Positions 33,501-43,733 of a DNA stretch of 64,000 nucleotides are shown piece after piece. Both the position numbers and the translations under genes were made by a program. Source of the DNA: Diadema setosum (lineage: Eukaryota > Echinodermata > Echinoidea > Diadematoida > Diadematidae); assembly GCF_964275005.1 (NCBI RefSeq), contig NC_092688.1:25658934-25722933 (forward strand), in the 5' to 3' direction. Position 1 is the first letter of the stretch. Each line of letters begins with the position of its first letter. The notes under the pieces were generated by a model. That model was not told the origin of the DNA. It was given only the letters and a program-made list of their open reading frames with translations, and did no database searches.

Positions 33501-34752
33501 TATTGGTAAACCATCGTATTGATATCATGGCTTTAGATGAAAATGACGCAATTTTAGTTCTTTGATTTCTTTTCAATTATGTCTACGTTTTGAGACAGTC
33601 TCATACAGATACTATCGATGTTAGGACTTGGATTTTTGTGCAGGATACCTATTTTCTAGTCATAGTATCATCATTCTGTGCCAAAAGAATGCAATGTTTG
33701 CTTGTTTGCATGTAGCTATTACCGTTTCACCTTACAGTATACATGGTCTACTGTCTGTCACATGTGCGCTTTGAAATCACATGCATTTTTGACAATTAAA
33801 GTATACGCGCCGTCTACATGATCATAATCTGTTGCAATTCAAAAGAAAAAGTCAGGTTTAGGAGAACTGAAGGAAAATTATTGTTGCAGTTAATACAACA
33901 AGCACAGCTTCCCCAATTGTAGTATACACTTACCCTCGTAACACTCCACGGACAAGGTAAATTTCACGGGGGAGATATACCATAACCGTTGCTTCGTCTG
34001 ATGGGTTAGTGATAAAAAGGGAGAAGACTCCTTGTCTACCAATATCAGACTCCGAGAGGTCTTGTTTGCTATTTCATCAAGCCTTTCGAATCCCACCACA
34101 ACATTGATGGAATTGAGGGTGTAGAGGATTCTCCTTCCAGGGGGTGCCTGCAGAATCAAATTATCACGGTTGTCGACGCATGATTTGTCACACCATATCT
34201 CCAGTTCTAGTGGAATCCCCGAACAATTTAGACTGAAATCTGTATGATGATAAGGATCACAAAGAGTGCACGTAAATTAATGAATTATGAGAATAGCAAT
34301 AAAAGGAACAATGAAAAATTCCTCTAAGTATTCGAGCTGATGTCAGTTCTGTGACATGATTTAAAATGCCAAATCATGTACTATTTCTTGCCGAATTCTT
34401 GTAACGCATTCGTCTTCCTGGAGATCACATGTCAGTAGTTAAGTTATCAATCAATGTTCTTTCACAAACGCAGTAAATAAAAATGATAAAGGTTAACTTT
34501 ATTGAACCTATTACTTGTGGGATTTATTAGGACAAAAGTTCAAGCATATCTGACAGAACATTCCATTCTCGTGTAAACACTGACTTGCTACAAGAACTGA
34601 GAAAGAGAGAAATGTGCGAGATATGTCAATGATGGAAAGAAAATTGAAAGGTACCCACATGTATTAGTTCCAAGTGCTGAGGACTTCATAAAAGGATTGC
34701 TAAACAAGAAATGAGCAGAAATCCATACGAGGAATATCATTCTTTCCTCCAT
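24158..34752 (-). CDS. Receptor R2: CUB-SRCR-WSC-Sushi single-pass protein with tyrosine-rich tail
   Basis: Best preserved paralogue in its ectodomain. Exons: 34659-34752, 33934-34239, 32404-32628, 31673-31750, 31044-31313, 29862-30071, [28994-29058], 27350-27467, 25773-25926, 24158-24973. Skipping the bracketed exon 7, whose 65 bases break the frame, gives one open frame of 756 residues: signal peptide about 1-25, CUB-like 32-133, SRCR 134-234, WSC-like 235-324, Sushi 325-394, transmembrane about 400-425, tail 430-756. Stalk exon 8 is deleted. Two extra transmembrane-exon copies (27625-27731, 27954-27988) lie upstream of exon 9a. Tail motifs match R1 (YMDM, DEDGYLLS, DEHGYLVL, TVYESI). Likely a surface receptor signalling through phosphotyrosine, inferred from architecture. 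Confidence 0.8.
25334..25403. mobile_element. Short retroposon-tail-like insertion in R2 intron 10
   Basis: About 70 bases (ATAATAATAC, then TTTCTATAGCGCCGTT and AATGCTCAAGGCG) absent from the aligned R1 intron, where CACGATAGTATG is uninterrupted. GATA is present on both sides, consistent with a short target duplication. The TATAGCGC...CTCAAGGCG phrase resembles ends of small retroposons of marine invertebrates; family uncertain. Confidence 0.5.
25773..25926 (-). CDS. R2 exon 10: juxtamembrane cytoplasmic segment
   Basis: 154 bases, phase 2 to 0, donor GCG/GTAATG as in R1. It encodes RREASSQKLKVHSSEELSQ and ends near ENTYENRAA, where YENR is a Grb2-type YxN context. Confidence 0.82.
26561..26942. 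mobile_element. TTAA-flanked MITE (AGGGATNGTACAG family) with proven empty site
   Basis: Inverted ends: AGGGATCGTACAGTTTTGGT on the left and ACCAATACTGTACCATCCCT on the right. TTAA at 26557-26560 and 26943-26946. The aligned R1 intron reads ACTTGCTTAACAGCC at 2896-2910 with a single TTAA, an intact empty site. 382 bases, no coding capacity, piggyBac-type target preference. Confidence 0.9.
27350..27467 (-). CDS. R2 exon 9a: transmembrane helix leading into the tail
   Basis: Acceptor CTTCCAG, donor AAAAG/GTGAAT, phase 1 to 2. It encodes NSYEKNYN, then the helix ITYILGTLLVVFAVVGIL and the stop-transfer WCRHQQK. It is the only one of the three exon 9 versions with a usable donor. Confidence 0.85.
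27625..27731 (-). CDS. R2 exon 9b: duplicate transmembrane exon ending in a stop
   Basis: Same acceptor (ATCTTCCAG) and phase as 9a. It encodes PESQETNYIIMYILGPILVV, the rest of the helix and WCRHY, then TAA after 35 codons; the donor end of 9a is missing. An AATAAA (minus strand, 27575-27580) follows 45 bases on, though the same hexamer also exists in the R1 intron. If used, it would yield an anchored receptor without tail. Confidence 0.5.
27954..27988 (-). CDS. R2 exon 9c: truncated duplicate ending before the membrane helix
   Basis: Third copy of the acceptor (ATCTTCCAG) and exon start; encodes PESYENDYDF then TAA, 11 codons. AATAAA follows at 27912-27917 on the minus strand. If spliced after the Sushi exon it would give a secreted ectodomain. 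Could be only a by-product of a local tandem duplication of about 260 bp. Confidence 0.4.
28636..28676. repeat. (CA)n microsatellite at the edge of the exon 8 deletion
   Basis: Flanking words match R1 on both sides (CACTATGAGACA at about 5124 and CCTATCAAAAACACAC at about 5868), but the 740 bases between them in R1, with exon 8, are missing here. Confidence 0.85.
28994..29058 (-). CDS. R2 exon 7: stalk exon with a frame-breaking length
   Basis: Acceptor TTGTTCACAG, donor AGA/GTATGT. It encodes AEWQDGNNSTMPTQSIETLL. At 65 bases it enters phase 1 and leaves phase 0, so it cannot join exon 9a in frame, unlike its 69- and 66-base counterparts. It is probably skipped or non-functional. Confidence 0.5.
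29642..29757. repeat. Polypyrimidine tract with a 57-bp-scale duplication
   Basis: CTCCCTCTCTCCCTCC, C-runs and TCTGTTTT repeated twice, then CT repeats; almost no purines for more than 100 bases. Lies in R2 intron 6, just upstream of exon 6 in window coordinates. A mirror-repeat/triplex-prone tract. Confidence 0.85.
29862..30071 (-). CDS. R2 exon 6: Sushi (CCP) domain
   Basis: 210 bases, phase 1-1, acceptor ATTGAAAG, donor GAAA/GTAAAG. Four Cys: GFCDHP, LSCDKGY, LQCVRQ, PSCQA. Close to R1 exon 6. Confidence 0.9.
30489..30555. repeat. (GT)n and (TTTTG)n repeats
   Basis: GT run followed by six TTTTG pentamers and T-runs in R2 intron 5; reading frames of Lys/Thr here are artefacts. Confidence 0.9.
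31044..31313 (-). CDS. R2 exon 5: WSC-like domain
   Basis: 270 bases, phase 1-1, acceptor TGCCATAG, donor AACC/GTGAGT. It starts EPGFLGCYKGN, then ECMSTCRGQ, VCICFQSE, NFSHNWTC; six Cys as in R1. Confidence 0.83.
31673..31750 (-). CDS. R2 exon 4: C-terminal part of SRCR domain
   Basis: 78 bases, phase 1-1, acceptor AATGCACAG, donor CGAG/GTGAGA. Encodes SLSTVDCLKTTTQCSSN and RIVRLHCRG, the last three SRCR Cys. Confidence 0.86.
32404..32628 (-). CDS. R2 exon 3: N-terminal part of SRCR domain
   Basis: 225 bases, phase 1-1, acceptor TTTTAAAG, donor GAAG/GTAATC. Encodes GIPSVKLVDGPSPLEGLL, YVCYDEF, ELVCEELGFP and LSCGE. Ends in the same frame as exon 4. Confidence 0.88.
33934..34239 (-). CDS. 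R2 exon 2: CUB-like domain, in frame
   Basis: 306 bases, phase 1-1, acceptor CATACAG, donor GAGG/GTAAGT. Encodes FSLNCSGIPLELEIWCDKSC, LILQAPPGRRILYTL, then WYISPVKFTLSVECYEG. Four Cys. Unlike R1 and R3 it lacks the extra TATA in front of the last strand and reads through. Confidence 0.82.
34659..34752 (-). CDS. R2 exon 1: start codon and signal peptide
   Basis: ATG at 34752; encodes MEERMIFLVWISAHFLFSNP, a hydrophobic leader. Donor placed at ACAT/GTGGGT by alignment to R1 and R3; it is weaker than consensus but gives the needed phase 1. Confidence 0.72.
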
Positions 34753-35379
34753 CGCAAAAAAAAAAAAAAAAAATGGGGAAATCATAGCACAGCCACTGCA
34801 GATAACTCCGAAATAACAGCACGCTACGAAAGTCTGAAAGTCGGTGTAATGTTCCCTTCAATCCTTACATACAATAGAATACAATAGAAATACAATGGAA
34901 TAGATATGAGCAAAAAATATTGTTGATGGTACTGAGCTGATTGATGACGTTGGAGTATTAAAAAGTCTGAGTGCATGATAAGAATGCGTTCGAGCAGAAT
35001 CTCATAAAGTTGCCTGGGCTTTCAAGGAAGCGATACAGGAGGATCCACAGCATACAGCCACTCGAGAATGCCAATCATTAGTTTCAGTGATATAACGCCC
35101 ACGCTGTCGTTTTAGATATTGTATTGTGTCTTGTTATTATCACAGATCTATTGTCATATTTCTGTGATAGTTACTGAAATTAGTAAGATATACTTTTGGA
35201 CTACATTATTACTGGCTACAGAAAGTGCTTCCAGCAAGCTAAACGACTCCATACAGAATTGTGATGTACTATAGATGCATGTTTTGAACATGAAATATGT
35301 AAACCAAAGTGATAAACAAACCTCTTAAGCAAGGGTGGAAAACTACTTTCGACCAATAGTAAATTCACAAAGCATCGTC
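34753..35379 (-). promoter_or_regulatory. Conserved 5' flank of R2
   Basis: Aligns with 17122-17685 upstream of R1, including CGTCATCAATCAG on the minus strand where R1 has a CCAAT-type core. Promoter role inferred from position only. Confidence 0.3.
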
Positions 35380-35450
35380 TCCCCCTCTCTCTCTCTCTCT
35401 CCATCTCTCTCTCTCCTTTTCTTTTTCTCTCTCCCTCTTTTCATCTCTTT
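35380..35450. repeat. (CT)n microsatellite
   Basis: Counterpart of 17686-17718, longer and interrupted. Confidence 0.88.
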
Positions 35451-35607
35451 GGCTCCTGCAGCTGTCGTACACTTTAAATGATATAAAATGTATAGTAGTC
35501 TTAATGCAAGAAGCTGAATCCGCCCATATTTTTTTTTCATGAGTACTGGATTAAAACCTGATTGATTAAGCTTTTTTGTATGTAATTGAAGTCTTTGAGA
35601 TATTTAA

Positions 35608-37071
35608 GGACATGTCCATCCTCACATACATATGGATTGAGTGAATGCAACAATGTTAGCATCTCAGTAAAAGTTTTGGGAAAATCGGACAATCCTTCAA
35701 AAGTTATGAATTTTTGAATTTTCTGCGTAGTCATTGCTGAATGAGAAGACTACTACAGTGTATGATGTCACATGCGTAAAACAATATAAAGAATATATAA
35801 AGAGAATTTCACAAAATTCAGTTTTTTTTTTAAAAAGGGAACATTTCCCCGACTTGTCACTGACGTATGTTAAGTATGATATTATTCCCCGCCTTCTGAA
35901 AGAGGCAAGCCACGTGTGCTTTTATTATACGACAAAAGTGAAAATATGTTTGAATTTTCTTTACGTTTCTTTTATCATTCTACACACATGTGACATCTTT
36001 TGATCGTGCAGTGACTGAGCAAAACCTTCAGAAATTCATAACTTCTGAACGGATTGTCTGATTTTACTCATACTCCCTGATGGCTTCTACTGATATTGCT
36101 GCATTCACTTAATCCACACGTCTACACAAGAAAGCTGTAAAGACAATGCTGCTTTCTAGATATCAGTGATCTTATAATGTCATTGCAATTGTATCGTATG
36201 TGAAATTCCCTTGTTGAATTATCGCTGTTCAGAAGTTATTGCGTAATGTTATGTAACCGACCATGACCTGTAAGTGTTCACCTGTACCTCGGTGAGAAAA
36301 TACTTTGCTATGCTTTACTATTCAGTGATCCAGCCTGCATCCGCTCTGCATCCGCTCTGCATCCACTCTGCATCCGCTTTTTCTGCTATGCGTCCGTTTC
36401 GCAATTATCTCCGGTAACCCCTTCGGAGCTGTCATCCCCTTCCATCCGCTTTCATCCGCTAGGCTTCCGATGAACATCCGTTTAACATCCCCGCTACATA
36501 CTACCCACGTCCGTTCTATTTCCGTTCTGTTACCGCCAATTTTCGCCAATTTTGTTAATTTCTGGAGCGGATGAAAGCGGATGAAGCCATCCCCGAAATT
36601 TTGCTCGTCCGCTGTGTCCTTTCTGCATACGCTTTGTGTCCGTCGGCCAGTGGGACCGGGCCTTTACTTTGTGTATAGTGAAAGCAGACAGACCTCTCCT
36701 CTCTCCTTTCTCCTATCCTATCTCTATGCAAGTCATCCCTCCCCTTATTTTCCTATATGTTATGTATTATGTACGAGGGCTGCATGCAAATCAAGCAATG
36801 CTTAAGCTGTAGCCCTTCTGCATTATTCATTGCATCACTGATATGCTCTGTTGTACATTGTAAAGGCAATGAAGAAACTGTATTGCTGTACATTCTAAAG
36901 GTAATGAAGAAACTTACCTTGTTAGCACTTAATGTTTATGTATATCCATTTATATGTATGGTACCAACAATGTATATGATATATGTGTATGTATCTGCAT
37001 AAGCAATGATATAATGCAGGAACCAATAAATCAAATCAAATCAAATCAAATCTATGAAGGTGGACTTGTCC
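35608..37071. mobile_element. TTAA-flanked MITE (GGACAAGTCC family), second copy, with a nested insertion
   Basis: Left end GGACATGTCCATCC, right end GAAGGTGGACTTGTCC; TTAA at 35604-35607 and 37072-37075. Its interior matches the copy at 17874-20137. A separate insertion of about 0.9 kb (about 36130-37050) sits near its right end and terminates in an (AAATC)n tail, as retroposons do. Confidence 0.75.
36312..36670. repeat. CATCCGCT-rich fold-back segment
   Basis: Direct iterations of GCATCCGCTCT at about 36330-36375, then an exact 18-bp inverted pair, CATCCGCTTTCATCCGCT at 36443-36460 and its complement at 36566-36583. The segment ends near GTGGGACCGGGCC. It looks like a fold-back or TIR element fragment nested in the MITE. 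Family unknown. Confidence 0.6.
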
Positions 37072-37591
37072 TTAAGGATGGTCGCCAAAATTGCAGAGAA
37101 AAAGATCTGACGTTCTGTGAAAAGAGGGAAGCAAGAATTTCAGATTTACTTTATCTCGAGTTAGCTGACCTTAGGAATTATGAGATATTCAAGATGGCCG
37201 TCAAATACAGAAATTGCCTTATATTGTTTTGATAACAAGCAGTGAAAGTCAAAAGTTTGGATGATTTTAAACGTCATTGGAGGTGCAGAACACTTTGCTG
37301 GCTTAAATTCAATTAAAAAAAGATCAGAATCACCTACATTGACCTAGATGACACACATTAAGGTTCCCCAGATCCGTTCTGGGGTTTTCCCCGAGTTCTT
37401 AGATATGTAATCATTTTTGTTCTAATATTAGTGTAATAACTATGCGCGAAAATAGTAACGGATAAGCAAAGATGAATAAAAGTTAATAGAGGCGCCATTA
37501 TTGCCACTACTATAGAATGAATATACAATTTTTTCAATGTTTTTTTTAAATCTTTATCATAATTATGTTGAATTTATTCCATATACTTGGG

Positions 37592-37670
37592 CTCGTTCCC
37601 CCACGATATGGAAAATCACGACAGTGGTAGACTCTTCCACCTGACGTGATATTTGCAGATCTTTCCTGCT
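37592..37670 (-). pseudogene. Exon-like block Y2 upstream of R2, decayed
   Basis: Counterpart of 20399-20495. Acceptor CTCTACAG is kept and one frame still reads VYHCRDFPYRGGT, but a deletion shifts the frame and the donor GTGAGT has become CAAGTA. Probably a relic if Y1 is a real exon. Confidence 0.4.
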
Positions 37671-37813
37671 CTGTAGAGTTATGTGAATGCAGTAGTATCT
37701 CTGCTCTGTCAATGTCGCGGAGGAAAAGGGCTCGAGTACATGTCACGAGACCTCTTCAGCTAATCGGTCACTCCCTGCGCGTGCGTAGTTGTCCAATCGA
37801 AAGCGTACTAGTA

Positions 37814-38806
37814 CACTCAGCAAAAAAAAAGAAAGTAAACACTTTTTTAAGTTTATATTTTTCATAAACGTTTGGCTAAAGAGTATTATATACCATATGA
37901 AAGGTCATATAATTGGCTGTCAATCTGATAGGTTAATAAAAAGGGAAAATTCAGGCATGATTGAACATCTGTGCATTTCTCTCCCAAGGCACAAAAATAA
38001 AAATTGCAAAAATGTATAAGTTGTCATTCATGAGTAAATGCTCTTCCATACCGATTTTATAAGAATAAGAATAAAAGACAAATTAAACACAATAAAAAAC
38101 AAAAATTACGTTGCAAAAATAAACCTATGATCTCTATGATATTCCTTGAAGGCCACAAGATCAATAAAGGTTTAAAATAATGGAGGAAAATGAAGAATCT
38201 TCTGTCAAGTCCAAATTCAAGTGATATGAGAGAAGAAGAATATTAACAAAATGGTTGGAATTTGAATTGATTTCCCAAATTTGAAAAATTGTAAATAACA
38301 TTTACTTCGTGAACTTGTCTCATGAATTTTTAAATTACTCAATCAAAGAATGAAATAAGAAATTTTCTGATCATTTATACATTTTCGTGCCCTTACACCC
38401 TATTATTTGAGGTTTGAGCTGACAGAAGATTCGCAATCTCCTCATTTACTTTCCCACTTTACTTTTATTTGAGGTTATGAAGAGATAAAGAGAAGCAAAA
38501 CTTGTTTTAAAATTTCATTCATGTCTCTCATTGTGTTTAACTTCTTTTTTTTTTTTTGGTTATCATTGTCCTCTTGAAGGGCATTTGCAAATGAAAGAGA
38601 ACGTGTCAATTTTTGCAATTTTTTTATTTGCTTTGGAGGACAAAAACGAATGTGGTCACGCATGCGTAATATTTAAATTCATATTGACCGTATGGGTTGA
38701 TAGCCAATTAAATTACCTTTAATATGGTACATAAAACATTGATTTTCATCAAATGTTTCTATGAGAAATATAACCTCAAAAAAAGTGTTTACTTTTTTGT
38801 TGAGTG
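37814..38806. mobile_element. TA-flanked non-autonomous Tc1/mariner-like element
   Basis: Inverted ends: CACTCAGCAAAAAAAAAG then AAAGTAAACACTTTTTT on the left; AAAAAAAGTGTTTACTTTTT then TGTTGAGTG on the right. TA at 37812-37813 and 38807-38808. Spacer 1 lacks it between GCGTAC and TATCCCATACG (about 20630-20650). AT-rich interior, no transposase. Confidence 0.75.
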
Positions 38807-38887
38807 TATATCCCATACGATTTCCAAGGCTTTCAGGAAAGTGGCATTAAAGCGAGTACTTACATTGTCGATCATCTTTCGATTCAT

Positions 38888-38897
38888 TTACCACATA

Positions 38898-38942
<45 letters not shown>
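38888..38942. repeat. (TC)n(AC)n microsatellite
   Basis: Compound dinucleotide run in spacer 2. Confidence 0.9.
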
Positions 38943-38944
<2 letters not shown>

Positions 38945-39124
38945 CACAAATTTCCTAACAGGATACACTGTTTCCTCGATCGGGCAACTAAAGTTATAGA
39001 CTGTTTACTTCTGTACCTGGCCACCAAATTTTGAAATTTCAAGATCTTAGTGGCCCGCTAGGGCTATCAGACACACACAAAAAAAGTATATAGTGTCTAC
39101 CCAATACATATATAATTATATACA

Positions 39125-39170
39125 TGTGTGTGTGTGTGTGCGTGTGTGTATGTGTGTGTGTGTGTTTGTG
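39125..39170. repeat. (TG)n microsatellite
   Basis: TG run with CGTG and TATG interruptions, at the place of the long TA array in spacer 1. The rest of 39180-40150 aligns with 21180-22150 and shows no gene. Confidence 0.88.
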
Positions 39171-40153
39171 TTCACATTATGTATTAGTATACTTATGCAT
39201 ATTATGTAAAACATATTAAAGCACAACATACCCTCATTATTTCATATGATTTTTTTTTATTAAATGAACAGTAGCGTACACACAGGAGTGCTAGACATTT
39301 TTGTTGTTTTTTTTTTCTAACGTGTCATGGTTAACTCATTGCGCTTAAACAGGACTAAAGTAATACAGGTTGTATGATGAAGAACACTTTTTTGAAGTCC
39401 AAGATCCCCGATTCATTTTCTTAGGTTCATGATCATTCAATGCTTTTATACGGATGGAATACAATCTTTTGTCATAAATGTTGAGGATTTTCTTTTAAAA
39501 ATTACTATCATCATTTCACATTCAATTTCAACATGCAAGGCTAGAAGAAGAGATGACACTGAGACTAATATTCTTGCAGTGTATGTCTTTGTATGTCACA
39601 AGTCATGCGGTTTAATTTGACTTCAAAAGGAAACTTTTCTTAAGCTGTGAAAACTTACTAATGACTTGAAATGATTGCCCTCCCGCTGGATGAACTTGTG
39701 CAACTCTTCTTCCATACACCGAGAATGAATGTAAAAGTGTAACTGAAGTTCGACCAAGCATAATTATTGTTTGTTGGTATTTCTGGTCTTCGGTCAGCTG
39801 CCTATGTCCATGAAAAAATAAAAAATAATCCTCTCTCAAAATTTGTTTTCACTTTCATATCCTTGATCGCTAACAAATTTTTAAATGCTGTTTGCCTCAA
39901 ACGTGGAGTTAATGAACGGTAGATGCTCCCTATTCACCCCTATTCATCTACTTCCACTGCACTGAACATTTTAACTATTTTAGTCAGCATCGAAATCTTT
40001 TGATTCTGAACGCGGAATTTCACCTCTTGCACATGGATTAAATTGAGTCGTTAACAAAATGTTGATTTGATTCCTCTTTATTTCAAATCATTTGCTCCAG
40101 TATAGATGGTATAACTTTAAGGGTCGGCGTTTGGAGTGATCATATCCTTTTAC

Positions 40154-40165
40154 TTGTTTCTGTTT
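40154..40165. repeat. Left 12-bp direct repeat flanking the inverted array (target-site duplication)
   Basis: TTGTTTCTGTTT, identical to 47236-47247. The aligned spacer 1 site (about 22150) has only one similar stretch and no array, so the repeat is best read as a target-site duplication made when the array or its founder inserted. Confidence 0.8.
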
Positions 40166-43100
40166 TTCCAAATTCATGAATTTCTTCCGTCGAGATGTTT
40201 TTCATTGCAACTGATTGACAAATTGCCCTACATCGACGTATAAAATAAGCACTGAATTGATCAGTGTTTTTTAGTAGTAGCCATGATAAAAATCATGGGC
40301 GTACATACTCGAGCAGGATTCGAACCTACGACCTCCTGATCACCGGACAGGCGTCATCTCCACTAGACCACCGAGCTTTCGCCCGACAGCAAGTGTTGGT
40401 TCTAATCCTTATAGCATGCAGCGGGTACTGCTTTGTTATTCAAATTCATGAATTTCTTCCGTCGAGATGTTTTCATTGCAACTGATTGACAAATTGCCCT
40501 ACATCGACGTATAAAATAAGCACTGAATTGATCAGTGTTTTTTAGTAGTAGCCATGATAAAAATCATGGGCGTACATACTCGAGCAGGATTCGAACCTAC
40601 GACCTCCTGATCACCGGACAGGCGTCATCTCCACTAGACCACCGAGCTTTCGCCCGACAGCAAGTGTTGGTTCTAATCCTTATAGCATGCAGCGGGTACT
40701 GCTTTGTTATTCAAATTCATGAATTTCTTCCGTCGAGATGTTTTCATTGCAACTGATTGACAAATTGCCCTACATCGACGTATAAAATAAGCACTGAATT
40801 GATCAGTGTTTTTTAGTAGTAGCCATGATAAAAATCATGGGCGTACATACTCGAGCAGGATTCGAACCTACGACCTCCTGATCACCGGACAGGCGTCATC
40901 TCCACTAGACCACCGAGCTTTCGCCCGACAGCAAGTGTTGGTTCTAATCCTTATAGCATGCAGCGGGTACTGCTTTGTTATTCAAATTCATGAATTTCTT
41001 CCGTCGAGATGTTTTCATTGCAACTGATTGACAAATTGCCCTACATCGACGTATAAAATAAGCACTGAATTGATCAGTGTTTTTTAGTAGTAGCCATGAT
41101 AAAAATCATGGGCGTACATACTCGAGCAGGATTCGAACCTACGACCTCCTGATCACCGGACAGGCGTCATCTCCACTAGACCACCGAGCTTTCGCCCGAC
41201 AGCAAGTGTTGGTTCTAATCCTTATAGCATGCAGCGGGTACTGCTTTGTTATTCAAATTCATGAATTTCTTCCGTCGAGATGTTTTCATTGCAACTGATT
41301 GACAAATTGCCCTACATCGACGTATAAAATAAGCACTGAATTGATCAGTGTTTTTTAGTAGTAGCCATGATAAAAATCATGGGCGTACATACTCGAGCAG
41401 GATTCGAACCTACGACCTCCTGATCACCGGACAGGCGTCATCTCCACTAGACCACCGAGCTTTCGCCCGACAGCAAGTGTTGGTTCTAATCCTTATAGCA
41501 TGCAGCGGGTACTGCTTTGTTATTCAAATTCATGAATTTCTTCCGTCGAGATGTTTTCATTGCAACTGATTGACAAATTGCCCTACATCGACGTATAAAA
41601 TAAGCACTGAATTGATCAGTGTTTTTTAGTAGTAGCCATGATAAAAATCATGGGCGTACATACTCGAGCAGGATTCGAACCTACGACCTCCTGATCACCG
41701 GACAGGCGTCATCTCCACTAGACCACCGAGCTTTCGCCCGACAGCAAGTGTTGGTTCTAATCCTTATAGCATGCAGCGGGTACTGCTTTGTTATTCAAAT
41801 TCATGAATTTCTTCCGTCGAGATGTTTTCATTGCAACTGATTGACAAATTGCCCTACATCGACGTATAAAATAAGCACTGAATTGATCAGTGTTTTTTTA
41901 GTAGTAGCCATGATAAAAATCATGGGCGTACATACTCGAGCAGGATTCGAACCTACGACCTCCTGATCACCGGACAGGCGTCATCTCCACTAGACCACCG
42001 AGCTTTCGCCCGACAGCAAGTGTTGGTTCTAATCCTTATAGCATGCAGCGGGTACTGCTTTGTTATTCAAATTCATGAATTTCTTCCGTCGAGATGTTTT
42101 CATTGCAACTGATTGACAAATTGCCCTACATCGACGTATAAAATAAGCACTGAATTGATCAGTGTTTTTTAGTAGTAGCCATGATAAAAATCATGGGCGT
42201 ACATACTCGAGCAGGATTCGAACCTACGACCTCCTGATCACCGGACAGGCGTCATCTCCACTAGACCACCGAGCTTTCGCCCGACAGCAAGTGTTGGTTC
42301 TAATCCTTATAGCATGCAGCGGGTACTGCTTTGTTATTCAAATTCATGAATTTCTTCCGTCGAGATGTTTTCATTGCAACTGATTGACAAATTGCCCTAC
42401 ATCGACGTATAAAATAAGCACTGAATTGATCAGTGTTTTTTAGTAGTAGCCATGATAAAAATCATGGGCGTACATACTCGAGCAGGATTCGAACCTACGA
42501 CCTCCTGATCACCGGACAGGCGTCATCTCCACTAGACCACCGAGCTTTCGCCCGACAGCAAGTGTTGGTTCTAATCCTTATAGCATGCAGCGGGTACTGC
42601 TTTGTTATTCAAATTCATGAATTTCTTCCGTCGAGATGTTTTCATTGCAACTGATTGACAAATTGCCCTACATCGACGTATAAAATAAGCACTGAATTGA
42701 TCAGTGTTTTTTAGTAGTAGCCATGATAAAAATCATGGGCGTACATACTCGAGCAGGATTCGAACCTACGACCTCCTGATCACCGGACAGGCGTCATCTC
42801 CACTAGACCACCGAGCTTTCGCCCGACAGCAAGTGTTGGTTCTAATCCTTATAGCATGCAGCGGGTACTGCTTTGTTATTCAAATTCATGAATTTCTTCC
42901 GTCGAGATGTTTTCATTGCAACTGATTGACAAATTGCCCTACATCGACGTATAAAATAAGCACTGAATTGATCAGTGTTTTTTAGTAGTAGCCATGATAA
43001 AAATCATGGGCGTACATACTCGAGCAGGATTCGAACCTACGACCTCCTGATCACCGGACAGGCGTCATCTCCACTAGACCACCGAGCTTTCGCCCGACAG

Positions 43101-43707
43101 CAAGTGTTGGTTCTAATCCTTATAGCATGCAGCGGGTACTGCTTTGTTATTCAAATTCATGAATTTCTTCCGTCGAGATGTTTTCATTGCAACTGATTGA
43201 CAAATTGCCCTACATCGACGTATAAAATAAGCACTGAATTGATCAGTGTTTTTTTAGTAGTAGCCATGATAAAAATCATGGGCGTACATACTCGAGCAGG
43301 ATTCGAACCTACGACCTCCTGATCACCGGACAGGCGTCATCTCCACTAGACCACCGAGCTTTCGCCCGACAGCAAGTGTTGGTTCTAATCCTTATAGCAT
43401 GCAGCGGGTACTGCTTTGTTATTCAAATTCATGAATTTCTTCCGTCGAGATGTTTTCATTGCAACTGATTGACAAATTGCCCTACATCGACGTATAAAAT
43501 AAGCACTGAATTGATCAGTGTTTTTTAGTAGTAGCCATGATAAAAATCATGGGCGTACATACTCGAGCAGGATTCGAACCTACGACCTCCTGATCACCGG
43601 ACAGGCGTCATCTCCACTAGACCACCGAGCTTTCGCCCGACAGCAAGTGTTGGTTCTAATCCTTATAGCATGCAGCGGGTACTGCTTTGTTATTCAAATT
43701 CATGAAT
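40166..43707 (-). repeat. Left arm of giant inverted array: 13 units of 271 bp
   Basis: Thirteen head-to-tail units, each with ATTCATGAATTTCTTCCGTC, TTGCAACTGATTGAC, the hairpin CACTGAATTGATCAGTG, the hairpin CCATGATAAAAATCATGG, and a tRNA-like module on the minus strand. Units are almost identical; the clear differences are a 7-T instead of 6-T run in units 7 and 12 and small changes in the first partial unit. The 73-codon frame repeated here is the antisense of the tRNA-like module, not a gene. Confidence 0.93.
40306..40377 (-). tRNA. tRNA-like module (representative of 13 in the left arm), probable SINE-type pseudo-tRNA
   Basis: 72 nt with standard cloverleaf spacing: acceptor 7, D-arm, 7-nt anticodon loop, T-arm 5+7+5. 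A box TGGTCTAGTGG (rc of 40360-40370) and B box GGTTCGAATCC (rc of 40316-40326) match Pol III promoter consensus. Defects: A1-A72, T13-T22 and T31-T39 mismatches, and C33 instead of U33; formal anticodon GGT. A working tRNA is unlikely; a Pol III-transcribed tRNA-derived repeat is likely. Others follow every 271 bases. Confidence 0.6.
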
Positions 43708-43733
43708 GCAATGAAAACATCTCGACGGAAGAA
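43708..43733. other. 26-nt centre of the palindrome
   Basis: Spacer between the arms: ATTCATGAAT (43698-43707), 26 nt, then ATTCATGAAT again (43734-43743) followed by the complement of the left arm. The spacer is the start of a right-arm unit, so the inversion joined two units at the small palindrome ATTCATGAAT. Confidence 0.9.
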
